A stretch of DNA of 64,000 nt from Reinekea sp. G2M2-21 (GTDB lineage Bacteria > Pseudomonadota > Gammaproteobacteria > Pseudomonadales > Natronospirillaceae). Shown piece after piece: positions 22,763 through 31,047 of this stretch. The position numbers and the translations under genes are program-made. The notes beneath the pieces are model-generated. The model did no database searches, was not told where the DNA came from, and worked only from the letters and a program-made list of their open reading frames with translations. Position 1 is the first letter of the stretch, and each line of letters starts with the position of its first letter. The DNA lies in NCBI RefSeq assembly GCF_015687175.1, contig NZ_JADPQG010000001.1, positions 1,364,001-1,428,000 of the forward strand, given 5' to 3'.

Positions 22763-25700
22763 GTGGTATCTGTGATAAACGCATCACTTGATCGGACCCG
22801 AACGGTTCTTCTGTTGTTTTTGCTGGTCTTCATCTCGGGCATTGTATCGCTCATCGGCATCCCAAAAGAAGCCCAGCCTGATATCTCCATTCCCTATGTG
22901 TATGTTGGTACGGGTCTAGAGGGCATCTCTCCGGAAGACGCTGATCGTTTACTGGTCAGACCACTGGAACAAGAACTGAACTCTCTGGAAGGACTGAAAG
23001 AAGTCACCAGTACAGCCAGCGAAGGTCGAGCTTCAATTACTCTTGAGTTTGAATTAGACGTCAATATCGACGACGCCCTGTCAGATGTGCGTGAAGCGGT
23101 CGATGCGGCGAAGCCAAATCTGCCCGCGGAGGCCGATGACCCTAGTGTGCAGGAAGTAAACCTTGCTTTATTCCCGGTGATTAATATCTCGTTAGCGGGC
23201 GACGTCGACGAACGCGTGTTGTTCAGAGTGGCGGAAGACCTGCAGGACCGGCTGGAAGCGTTGCCTGGAGTGCTAGAAGCGACGCTGAATGGCAAACGTG
23301 ACGAAGTGGCGGAAATTATTATCGACCCGGCGTTGATGGCCAGTTATAACATTTCCCACAGTGAGTTGTTTAATCTTGTGTCGCGTAATAATCAGTTAGT
23401 GACCGCCGGAAACCTGGACACCGGGGCAGGACGTTTTTCTTTTAAAGTGCCCGGCCTCATTGAAACTGAAGAAGATATCCTGAACCTGCCGGTCAAGGTC
23501 GATGGAGACACGGTTGTTCACTTTAAAGACATTGCGGTCGGCCAACGCACCTACAAAGATCCGGTCAGCATCTCCCGAGTGAATGGGCAACCGTCAGTGA
23601 CGCTCGAAGTTAAAAAACGTGTTGGCGAAAACGTGATTGAAACCATCGAGCAAGCCAAAGAAGTGGTCGAGTCTGTGAAACCTTACTGGCCTGAAGGGTT
23701 AACTGTAACTTTCACGCAAGATAATTCCATCATGATTAAGCAGCAGTTAAGTGACCTGTTCAATTCAGTACTGACCGCCACGCTTCTGGTATTTGTCGTG
23801 ATTGTCTGGGCGTTGGGTGTTCGCAGCGCGGCACTGGTGGGTTTGGCCATTCCCTCTTCTTTCTTGGCGGCGATCTTAACGTTGTCGTTGATGGGAATTA
23901 CCCTCAACATCGTCGTGTTGTTTGCCCTGATACTGAGCGTCGGGATGTTGGTTGACGGCGCGATCGTGGTCACTGAATATGCGGATCGCCGAATGTCAGA
24001 AGGGGCTGATCGTAGGTCAGCCTACCGTGAGGCTGCAACCCGGATGGCATGGCCTATTATCGCTTCAACAGCAACCACCTTAGCGGTATTTATGCCATTG
24101 CTTTTCTGGCCAGGATTGCCAGGTGAGTTCATGGGCTTCTTGCCCAAGACAGTTCTGATCACCTTAACAGCGTCACTGATCATGGCATTGATAGCCGTGC
24201 CCGCTTTTGGCTTTATGTTTGGTAAACCCCTACCGGTAACCAATAATCAACGAATCACGATGGATGCGATCGATCACGGTGAATTCCACAAGATCCCCGG
24301 CATGTTGGGTGTTTATGTGCGCTTTGTTGGTCGGATACTGCCTCGCGCCGGTACCGTTACACTGGTGTTTATCCTCGCGATGGTCGGCATTATTGTCGCT
24401 ATGGGCAAAAATCCACCCGATACTCAATTTTTCCCGGAAGTGGATGCGGACTTTGGTTCCATAGAAGTTCGCGCACGCGGCAACCTTTCCTTGAGCGAGC
24501 GGGATAATCTGGTTAAGCAAGTCGAAGAAATCATCTTGGCTATTGACAACATTAAGACCGTCACCACCAAAGTCAACACCACCCCGGCGAACGGAGGGCG
24601 CGAAGACACCATCGGAACTTTGATGCTGGAATTCGTCGATTGGACTCCAGAGCGCCCCTCTACAGCGATCATTCTTGACGATGCTGTAGACGCCGCGAGC
24701 GTTATCCCCGGTATCGTCGTAGAAACACAACAGGCGCAAATGGGACCAACCACCGGTATCGATATTCAATTGCAGTTCTTTTCAGACGATATCGATGATT
24801 TGCGCGACGCAGTGGATCTCGTTGTGAAACGGATACAACAAGACGCCAGAATCAAAGAAGTGTCGGACAACCGTCCATTAGATGGTTTGGAATGGCGTAT
24901 TGACGTTGATCGAGAAGCGGCAACGCGCTTTGGCACTGACATTGCCACGGTGGGCTCTTCAATTCGAATGATCACTAATGGCCTTAAAATCGGCTCTTAC
25001 CGCCCGGACGATGCAGATGATGAAGTGGAAATTCGCGCACGCTATCCGTTCAATGGGCGAGATCTCGACCAGATTGATGATTTGACGATAACGGTTCGTG
25101 GTCAGCAAGTCCCTATCAGTAACTTTATTGAGCGCCGCGCGCAAAACAAACAGGGCGACTTGTTTAGAACCGATGGAAAATTAACCTTTGATATCGAAGC
25201 TAATGTTGCTGCGGGTGAAACCGTATCCGAAGTTATTCATGATTTAGGAATAGAGCTGAAATCCATGTATGAACAGGATCTGATTCCCGCTAACGTTGCG
25301 TTCCGTTTTACCGGCGACCAGCAAGAGCAGGCTGAAACCATGGCTTTCCTTGGAAAAGCCTTTGGTGTGGCTATGTTTGTCATGGTGATTATTCTGGTCA
25401 CGCAGTTTAACAGTATCATGCAGACGCTGTTGATCCTGTCGGCTATTGTCACATCAACCTTTGCAGTGTTTGGCTTTATACTGGTTTCAGGATCCACTTT
25501 CGGTGTAGTCATGAGTGGTGTCGGCATTATTGCTCTCGCCGGCATTGTGGTGAATAACAATATTGTATTGATTGATACCTACAATGTTATTCGCGCTCAA
25601 GGTGTCGAGCCAATTGAAGCGGCGATGGTCACTTGTGCACAACGTTTACGCCCCATCATGTTAACCACCATAACCACGATCTTGGGTCTGATCCCCATGG

Positions 25701-25906
25701 TTATGCAGTTAACAATTGATATGGTAAACCGGGATTTTTCCATTGGCGCCCCCTCCTCACAATGGTGGACTGAATTGTCAACGGCCATTGCCGGGGGACT
25801 AACATTCGCTACCATTTTGACGTTGGTACTGACCCCTTGTCTGCTGATGCTTATTGAACGGTTTCGCACTTTTACGGGACGCCGGAAAGTCAAAGCCCAC
25901 AATTAA
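22763..25906 (+). CDS. RND efflux transporter permease
   Basis: This inner-membrane resistance-nodulation-division pump has 1047 aa and twelve membrane helices, with two large periplasmic loops after TM1 and TM7. TM1 is at residues 13-33. The TM4 proton-relay segment reads SVGMLVDGAIVVTEYADRR, with one aspartate where AcrB-type pumps carry DD. This is typical of the broader HAE-like subgroup (recalled). C-terminal GIIALAGIVVNNNIVLIDT and LRPIMLTTITTILGLIPM are standard RND motifs. The start is GTG 22763, with AAGGAG 7 nt upstream. It is co-transcribed with the adaptor and followed by a clear terminator. Multidrug export is the default inference. Confidence 0.94.
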   Translation: MVSVINASLDRTRTVLLLFLLVFISGIVSLIGIPKEAQPDISIPYVYVGTGLEGISPEDADRLLVRPLEQELNSLEGLKEVTSTASEGRASITLEFELDVNIDDALSDVREAVDAAKPNLPAEADDPSVQEVNLALFPVINISLAGDVDERVLFRVAEDLQDRLEALPGVLEATLNGKRDEVAEIIIDPALMASYNISHSELFNLVSRNNQLVTAGNLDTGAGRFSFKVPGLIETEEDILNLPVKVDGDTVVHFKDIAVGQRTYKDPVSISRVNGQPSVTLEVKKRVGENVIETIEQAKEVVESVKPYWPEGLTVTFTQDNSIMIKQQLSDLFNSVLTATLLVFVVIVWALGVRSAALVGLAIPSSFLAAILTLSLMGITLNIVVLFALILSVGMLVDGAIVVTEYADRRMSEGADRRSAYREAATRMAWPIIASTATTLAVFMPLLFWPGLPGEFMGFLPKTVLITLTASLIMALIAVPAFGFMFGKPLPVTNNQRITMDAIDHGEFHKIPGMLGVYVRFVGRILPRAGTVTLVFILAMVGIIVAMGKNPPDTQFFPEVDADFGSIEVRARGNLSLSERDNLVKQVEEIILAIDNIKTVTTKVNTTPANGGREDTIGTLMLEFVDWTPERPSTAIILDDAVDAASVIPGIVVETQQAQMGPTTGIDIQLQFFSDDIDDLRDAVDLVVKRIQQDARIKEVSDNRPLDGLEWRIDVDREAATRFGTDIATVGSSIRMITNGLKIGSYRPDDADDEVEIRARYPFNGRDLDQIDDLTITVRGQQVPISNFIERRAQNKQGDLFRTDGKLTFDIEANVAAGETVSEVIHDLGIELKSMYEQDLIPANVAFRFTGDQQEQAETMAFLGKAFGVAMFVMVIILVTQFNSIMQTLLILSAIVTSTFAVFGFILVSGSTFGVVMSGVGIIALAGIVVNNNIVLIDTYNVIRAQGVEPIEAAMVTCAQRLRPIMLTTITTILGLIPMVMQLTIDMVNRDFSIGAPSSQWWTELSTAIAGGLTFATILTLVLTPCLLMLIERFRTFTGRRKVKAHN

Positions 25907-25936
25907 CCCTCCAAACAGGTGACTGCTGAACATAAT

Positions 25937-25963
25937 AAAAGAGATCTTATGGTCTCTTTTTTT
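25937..25963 (+). terminator. Terminator of the RND operon
   Basis: AAAAGAGA (25937-25944), loop TCTTATGG and TCTCTTTT (25953-25960) form an 8-bp stem running into a T-tract ending at 25963. It lies 30 nt after the permease stop. Confidence 0.8.
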
Positions 25964-26099
25964 ATGCTTTAAGCGCTAGGCTGGCCGCAAATGAAATATT
26001 ACAGAGGTCTTATATATCAGAAACTTAAACAGCGTTTTACTTGTAATTCCTTAAAAACCATTTAGCCTTAGAATGACTCCCTGAATTGATGCGTTGGTT

Positions 26100-27998
26100 A
26101 TGCGTATTGTTATATTTCTAATTGCCATTGCCCTTCCTTTAACGTCAACAGCGATCACCATGTACCAATCTAAAGTTAGGTTGATCGAACAATCTTTGGT
26201 GTCTCCGGCTGAATTAGAACAATGGCGTTCGGATATTTTGTACCCCCACCTTTACGAGCACTGGTTAAGCCAAAACATCACCACTCTTTCGCAAACAGAC
26301 GTTGATATTTTTCTGAAGAATCCAGAAAACAAAGCTGCGGCCTGGTTTTTTACCCCAAAATGGCGGGATGAATTGATTCGCCGAGAAGACTGGCAGACCA
26401 TTAATCAGGCTTTCGCGGCCGAATCCGACCCGGACCTTATTTGTTATTTTTTACAGTCGCAGCAAGAATTGAATCAATCAATTGACGAATTGAAAGTCGC
26501 GTCACTTTGGGACAGTGGACTTTCGCGTCCGGACCATTGCGATCCATTTTTGATTGATTGGATCTCCAAGCAGTCGAACGCAGAGACGCTAGTCTGGAAT
26601 CGGCAATTACGGGCATTCTATTCACGCAATGGAAAGCTGTTGCGCTACCTTAATCGCTTTTATGAAACGGCAGAAGCAAAATCACATGGACAATTTTTGG
26701 CTGAAGTCTACAGTAATCCCAGACATATCGTCAGCCAACATTACAACCCGGACTCAAGCAAAATGCACGAGCTCGCGTTAGCCGCCGTGAATCGAATGGC
26801 GTATCAGGACCCTCGTTCTGCGTCTAATTTATGGCTACAGATCGTAAAGGCCACGCCAGCTATTACTCAACAGCAGATCAGAGAAGCGTCGCGCTACTTG
26901 GGTATTGCCATGGCGAAACAAGCGTTGCCAGAGGCTTCGTATTGGTTGTCTATTGCTGACCCAAAAGGAGAAGATGAAGACGTACAGCATTGGCGTTTAC
27001 AGATTGCACTAACAAAAAAAGACTACAACACCATAATTTCTTACTACCAGCAGCTCAGTGATGCCTTGAAGCGGAAAGACCAATGGCGATATTGGTACGG
27101 CTACGCCCGGTTAAAAACCGAGGGTTCATCAAGTGAGGACAATCCGTTAAAGGCGTTAAGTAAACAAAGACTCTATTACGGTTATCTGGCAGCAGGAACC
27201 TTGGGGCTGCCGCCTAGCTTGAATGCAGAACCGGATTACCCTCCCGTGACGATGCAACAACTGGCAAACCGTAATGAGATAAAACGAGCCCAGAAACTGT
27301 TTGAATCAGGCGATATTATCCGCGCTCAAGTTGAATGGAATTTACTGGTCAGAAATCTCGATAACGAACAGCAACACACGGCAGCTGAACTGGCTCTCAC
27401 CTGGGGTTGGTATGCAAAGGCATCTCAGTCCGCAGGTTGGAGTGGACGATATGATCTCATTCATTTGCGTTACCCAAATGCCTTTGATCACATCGTAAAC
27501 AGCCAGGCTGAAAAGTTGGATTTGCCCAGCTACTGGATCTACGGCGTCATGCGACAAGAAAGCCGTTATGAAAACACTGCGGTCAGTCCGGCTGGGGCCT
27601 ATGGGCTTATGCAGATTCTCCCCAGTACCGCAAAACAAACGGCCAAGCGGTTTGGTATTCCGTTTTCAGGAACAAACGCTCTGTTTGATCCGCAAACCAA
27701 TATCCAAATTGGCAGTCAATATTTGCACGAATTACTCGGTCGTTTCGATCATCCGGTATTCGCAACAGCGGCTTACAATGCGGGACCCAGCCGAGTTAAT
27801 GCATGGCGAGAACTGTTTCCGAATGACATAAAAATTTGGATCGAGAGCATTCCCTTTGACGAAACCCGCAACTACGTTAAATCGGTACTGGTCTACAGCC
27901 AAATTTATGCGCTGACGAACGAATCAGATTGGCACCTCGCGAGTTGGACTCATCCTAACGACGCGCTCGCAGCGTTGAAAATTGACTCTTCAAATTAA
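26100..27998 (+). CDS. slt: Soluble lytic murein transglycosylase
   Basis: This periplasmic enzyme cleaves the MurNAc-GlcNAc bond of peptidoglycan with formation of 1,6-anhydroMurNAc. ATG 26100 (two codons after TTG 26094) starts a signal peptide MRIVIFLIAIALPLTSTA. The following 450 residues form the helical superhelix (U/L domain). The C-terminal goose-lysozyme-like domain starts near residue 475. VMRQESRYENTAVSPAGAYG carries the catalytic glutamate, followed by LMQILPSTAKQTAKR and AYNAGPSRVNAWR. The length of 632 aa matches Slt70 (645). It follows uup and the RND pair in an otherwise Pseudomonas-like order; the RND insertion separates them here. Confidence 0.93.
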   Translation: MRIVIFLIAIALPLTSTAITMYQSKVRLIEQSLVSPAELEQWRSDILYPHLYEHWLSQNITTLSQTDVDIFLKNPENKAAAWFFTPKWRDELIRREDWQTINQAFAAESDPDLICYFLQSQQELNQSIDELKVASLWDSGLSRPDHCDPFLIDWISKQSNAETLVWNRQLRAFYSRNGKLLRYLNRFYETAEAKSHGQFLAEVYSNPRHIVSQHYNPDSSKMHELALAAVNRMAYQDPRSASNLWLQIVKATPAITQQQIREASRYLGIAMAKQALPEASYWLSIADPKGEDEDVQHWRLQIALTKKDYNTIISYYQQLSDALKRKDQWRYWYGYARLKTEGSSSEDNPLKALSKQRLYYGYLAAGTLGLPPSLNAEPDYPPVTMQQLANRNEIKRAQKLFESGDIIRAQVEWNLLVRNLDNEQQHTAAELALTWGWYAKASQSAGWSGRYDLIHLRYPNAFDHIVNSQAEKLDLPSYWIYGVMRQESRYENTAVSPAGAYGLMQILPSTAKQTAKRFGIPFSGTNALFDPQTNIQIGSQYLHELLGRFDHPVFATAAYNAGPSRVNAWRELFPNDIKIWIESIPFDETRNYVKSVLVYSQIYALTNESDWHLASWTHPNDALAALKIDSSN

Positions 27999-28004
27999 TT
28001 TGAA
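27989..28004. promoter_or_regulatory. 16-bp perfect palindrome upstream of the CheZ-like gene
   Basis: TTCAAATTAATTTGAA is perfectly symmetric and overlaps the slt stop codon. A possible promoter TTGAAC (28000-28005), 16 nt, TATGCT (28022-28027) begins inside it. A second repeat, GCTATG...CATAGC (28020-28038), follows. Together they suggest an operator-promoter for the gene at 28057; this is inference. Confidence 0.4.
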
Positions 28005-28056
28005 CTGTGATGAGATGAGGCTATGCTCAAATCATAGCATTATAAAGATTTAAGCC

Positions 28057-28569
28057 ATGTCTGATAATCATGATACAGAAGAATCCAGTTGGCATTTTAC
28101 TCAAGAAACATTGTTGATGTTGGGTGTGTCCGTTGCTCAACTGCAATCTATCCTGAACGATGGTGGCGAAAGCGTTTCAGAACTGGTTGAGTCTTTCGTT
28201 AATCTAGCCGACACCTTCAATAATCTGATTACCCACAAAACGGACATAGACCACACCGATCTGACAGACGTAAAACATCGCATTGAGCAAGGCATTGTTG
28301 CCTTCCAATTTTATGATCGCATGTCACAACGGTTGGATCATGTTTCCAATTCTTTACAAACGATGAGTCACATAATCGGAGATGAAGAAAGGCGCAATAG
28401 TCCAGATCAGTGGCGGCATTTCCAACACTCTATTCAACAGAAATTGACCATGGAATCTGAACGGAAAATTTTTCAGCAGATACTGTCTGGTGTGCCTGTA
28501 GAAGAAGCGCTTGCCAATCTGCAGGTTGAAAAAAATAAGCAATCTGACGACGATATTGAACTGTTCTAA
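28057..28569 (+). CDS. Small acidic protein with CheZ-like motifs
   Basis: No family is recognised with certainty. The 170-aa product is soluble, acidic and almost entirely helical. Residues 83-91 read FQFYDRMSQ, so D87 and Q91 have the same D-x3-Q spacing as the catalytic FQDLTGQ of CheZ phosphatase (established for E. coli: D143/Q147). Its C-terminus SDDDIELF is acidic-amphipathic and ends in F, like the CheY-binding tail of CheZ. It is also nearly identical to the last residues of CheD in this window (KSDIELF). The chemotaxis cluster here has no cheZ between cheY and cheA. A CheY-P phosphatase role is therefore a testable inference. It lies 58 nt after slt, with its own possible promoter. 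Confidence 0.7.
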   Translation: MSDNHDTEESSWHFTQETLLMLGVSVAQLQSILNDGGESVSELVESFVNLADTFNNLITHKTDIDHTDLTDVKHRIEQGIVAFQFYDRMSQRLDHVSNSLQTMSHIIGDEERRNSPDQWRHFQHSIQQKLTMESERKIFQQILSGVPVEEALANLQVEKNKQSDDDIELF

Positions 28570-28575
28570 CCAGAC

Positions 28576-29373
28576 CTACCTGACTACGGTCAGCTGATCC
28601 CCAATCTCTAATTTGGCACAGTTAGTTGTGATCGCATTCATACCAAAAATAACACGCTCGTTTCTGCGTAGGATTTCTTTCATGCGAAGATGCAATTCAC
28701 GTTGATAAACACTTGTCATAGGATCTATGGCAGGAACGTTACAACGAACACATGGCTCTGCGAACACGATAGAACCTCCCTTCTCCAACCGCAGTTTCTT
28801 GGTCTCATATTCTTGGAACTCATCCAACCTAACGACAATATTTGGACGGAAACGGCTCATGTCTAAACGCTGGCCCAATGCAGCGTTCAATGCCTCCAGG
28901 CTGGATTGATTACATACCAACAAAGGATACCCGTCAGCAAACGCAAACGGCGCTTGGTGGCCCTGAGCCGTGCGGAACCGGCTTTCCAGATCATCAAACT
29001 CAACCAAATACACCAGTTCATCGAGTTGTTCTGAGAACCAGCGTGAAACCGTTTTAGATTTTTCACGCGTTTTAAGGGAAGTTTTCCAAACCGAGGTTTC
29101 TATAACCGATTCCGTTGTGCTTTCGGCGTATATATCGACCTGTGCGCCGTGAGGGCCCAGCACCTGCCATATACCCGGTTCGATAGCGTGGGGTTTAAAC
29201 TGAGCAAGTATTGGATGAGTGCGCTGGGTGATGAAACGGTGCTTTTGATCGACCAGCATGTATTGGCGATCATCCCGAACCCCAAAACTTCCAAAGGATA
29301 GTGAATGCACGTGCACACCAGCCATGGACTTTATAGGATATACAAATAGATCGGATATAGTTGTCGTGTTCAT
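28576..29373 (-). CDS. MOSC domain protein (YcbX-like)
   Basis: MOSC proteins bind the molybdenum cofactor or sulfur carriers, and YcbX-type members reduce N-hydroxylated compounds. From ATG 29373 the 265-aa product starts TTTISDLFVYPIKSMAGVHV, the typical N-terminal MOSC beta-barrel domain. The MOSC core follows around residues 125-260. It contains FRPNIVVRL and FAEPCVRCNVPAIDP, where the conserved cysteine is visible. The C-terminal [2Fe-2S] ferredoxin domain of E. coli YcbX is absent, so an external electron donor would be needed. A longer frame to 29499 overlaps cheV and lacks family similarity. It is convergent with the CheZ-like gene (6-nt gap). Confidence 0.88.
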   Translation of the reverse strand: MNTTTISDLFVYPIKSMAGVHVHSLSFGSFGVRDDRQYMLVDQKHRFITQRTHPILAQFKPHAIEPGIWQVLGPHGAQVDIYAESTTESVIETSVWKTSLKTREKSKTVSRWFSEQLDELVYLVEFDDLESRFRTAQGHQAPFAFADGYPLLVCNQSSLEALNAALGQRLDMSRFRPNIVVRLDEFQEYETKKLRLEKGGSIVFAEPCVRCNVPAIDPMTSVYQRELHLRMKEILRRNERVIFGMNAITTNCAKLEIGDQLTVVR

Positions 29374-29420
29374 TGAAAAACCCGAATGGTAGACACATCT
29401 GATCATACCAAACTTCGTGA

Positions 29421-30350
29421 CTAACTTAACTCCTCTATTCGGTTGCGCACCAACTCTGCTAATTCCTGAGGCTTGAATTTTGACAAAAAACGATTGCAAC
29501 CGACCTTCTCAACCATTGCCTCATTAAATGCGCCACTTAGAGACGTATGCAATACCACAAAGAGATCTTTCAGTTTTGGGTTGTTGCGTATTTCGGTCGT
29601 CAGGCGATAACCATCCATCCTTGGCATTTCCGCGTCGGTGACAACCAGCAATAACCGATCGGTAATGGGACCGTCGGTTTCCTCGGCCATTTTAATGAGA
29701 AACTCTAAACCTTCCAGGCCATCCATCGCCTGATGCACTTTCAGGCCAAGTTTGGTAAAAATTGCGTGAGCCTGTGTGTGCGCAGTTTGTGAATCGTCGA
29801 CCATTAATATTTCTTTGCCTGCTGCTCTGGCGATCATTTCATCTTGCAATATGTGATCAGGCAACTCGGTGCTCAATGGAGCAATCTCTGAGAGAACCTT
29901 TTCTACGTCAACAATTTCAATGATCTGCTCTTCCAACTGCGTAATGGCCGTTAAATAATGATGACGCCCCGCGCCTGTTGGTGGCGGTTTAATCTGTTCC
30001 CAATTCAAATTTACAATGCGGTCAACTGAGCCGACCAGAAAGGCCTGGACTGTCGAATTGTATTCAGTCACGATGATAGTGGATTCATCATTATAAACAA
30101 TGGGTCGCATACCAATGGCTTGGCTCAGGTCTATAACCGGCAATGCCCTGCCTCGCAGATAAACAACACCAATGACCGATGGGCTACGATGAGGCATTAA
30201 GGTCAGTGCAGGAAGCGTCAATACTTCTTGGACTTTAAATACATTGATCGCAAACATTTGGCGGCCGACCAGCTTGAACATCAGCAACTCAAGTCGATTT
30301 TGACCAACCAGATTGGTCCGACTATCAACATTTTTTAACATCTCTGACAT
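29421..30350 (-). CDS. cheV: Chemotaxis coupling protein CheV (CheW + receiver)
   Basis: CheV couples receptors to CheA and is tuned by phosphorylation. The 309-aa product has an N-terminal CheW-like domain (about 15-165; LLMFKLVGRQMFAINVFKVQEVL). A complete receiver domain (about 178-309) follows, with acidic MVDDSQ, phospho-acceptor Asp in VVTDAEMPRMDGY and conserved Lys in FLSKFKPQEL. ATG 30350 is chosen over the upstream GTG 30362. It is separated from the main chemotaxis cluster by 20 kb but has a good sigma-28-type promoter at 30387-30413. This ties its expression to the late flagellar class. Confidence 0.93.
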   Translation of the reverse strand: MSEMLKNVDSRTNLVGQNRLELLMFKLVGRQMFAINVFKVQEVLTLPALTLMPHRSPSVIGVVYLRGRALPVIDLSQAIGMRPIVYNDESTIIVTEYNSTVQAFLVGSVDRIVNLNWEQIKPPPTGAGRHHYLTAITQLEEQIIEIVDVEKVLSEIAPLSTELPDHILQDEMIARAAGKEILMVDDSQTAHTQAHAIFTKLGLKVHQAMDGLEGLEFLIKMAEETDGPITDRLLLVVTDAEMPRMDGYRLTTEIRNNPKLKDLFVVLHTSLSGAFNEAMVEKVGCNRFLSKFKPQELAELVRNRIEELS

Positions 30351-30386
30351 TGCGTATCCCACTTCATTACATAGCCGTTTAGCGAG

Positions 30387-30413
30387 TTATCGGCTTCTAT
30401 CGGGATAAGTGTA
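30387..30413 (-). promoter_or_regulatory. Sigma-28 (FliA)-type promoter of cheV
   Basis: On the minus strand TACACTTA (30413-30406), an 11-nt spacer and a perfect GCCGATAA (30394-30387) match the FliA consensus TAAAGTTT-N11-GCCGATAA. The -10 matches 8/8 and the -35 matches 5/8. The expected start point leaves a leader of about 30 nt before the cheV ATG. Confidence 0.7.
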
Positions 30414-30504
30414 GTCAAAAATAAAGAAACCGTGTTAAGCCGCCGCTGGATTGTCCGCAAATGAAAAGCATGTTTTAGCAATAACGGTGTTCAATGTGGA
30501 GTTG

Positions 30505-31047
30505 CTATTCAGCACAACGGCAGGTCTTTACATCCAGGCCAACAACAGGAATTGCAGGCAAATCTTCTGGAGAGGCTATAAAGCGACTCACTAAGCTGGT
30601 CCCTGTATTACACCGTATACCATCACTGTAAGCTCCCACGTAAGCGATACGCCCCTGGGCATTAGTAATGATGATGACCGGCGCAATCTGCCTTACAATC
30701 GAGTCCAGTATGTCTACCGATTTTCCCAACTCTGGATGATTGCTCAAGATTTGGAAGGTATAAAAACCACTCTGTCCGGCTTGTGCTGATATTTGCCCTG
30801 CGTGTTTAGCCGTTAGCGCGCGACACAAGCAATCATCTGGCAGATTATGGATGACGGCGGGATGTTGTAACGTATCGTTTGAGGTTATCGCATTCTGCCA
30901 TGATGCAAAAAACACGTTTGAGTCCGCTACATTCTCCAACATCAATCCTACATACCGATGTTGAAACCACTGACTGGCTGTAAGTCCCGCAACGAGCATT
31001 AAAGCAAGTAGAACCAGCCAGAAAATAGTTCGAAAAGGCTTCAGCAT
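30505..31047 (-). CDS. Periplasm-facing thioredoxin-fold-like protein with CxC motifs
   Basis: The 180-aa product has one N-terminal membrane helix (FWLVLLALMLVAGLTA, about 8-24), with the rest probably periplasmic. The layout resembles the DUF6436 type of thioredoxin-fold proteins (recalled, not verified). The usual CxxC is replaced by CLC in DDCLCRALTAKH, and a second CxC ends the protein (KTCRCAE). Another lone Cys lies in GIRCNTGTSL. IIITNAQGRIAYVGAYSDG fits the thioredoxin C-terminal strand. Its ATG shares the A of the upstream lipoprotein TGA stop (TGATG), so the two are translationally coupled. A thiol-redox role in the envelope is inferred. Confidence 0.75.
   Translation of the reverse strand: MLKPFRTIFWLVLLALMLVAGLTASQWFQHRYVGLMLENVADSNVFFASWQNAITSNDTLQHPAVIHNLPDDCLCRALTAKHAGQISAQAGQSGFYTFQILSNHPELGKSVDILDSIVRQIAPVIIITNAQGRIAYVGAYSDGIRCNTGTSLVSRFIASPEDLPAIPVVGLDVKTCRCAE

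Noticed and set aside
22894-23295. 133-aa Ser/Arg-rich frame antisense to the RND permease
   Set aside because: Typical complementary-strand artefact within a well-conserved gene.
22763-25906. Single Asp in RND TM4 (VGMLVDGAIVV) as a defective proton relay
   Set aside because: This pattern is common in the broader HAE-like subgroup as recalled, so it is family variation rather than inactivation.
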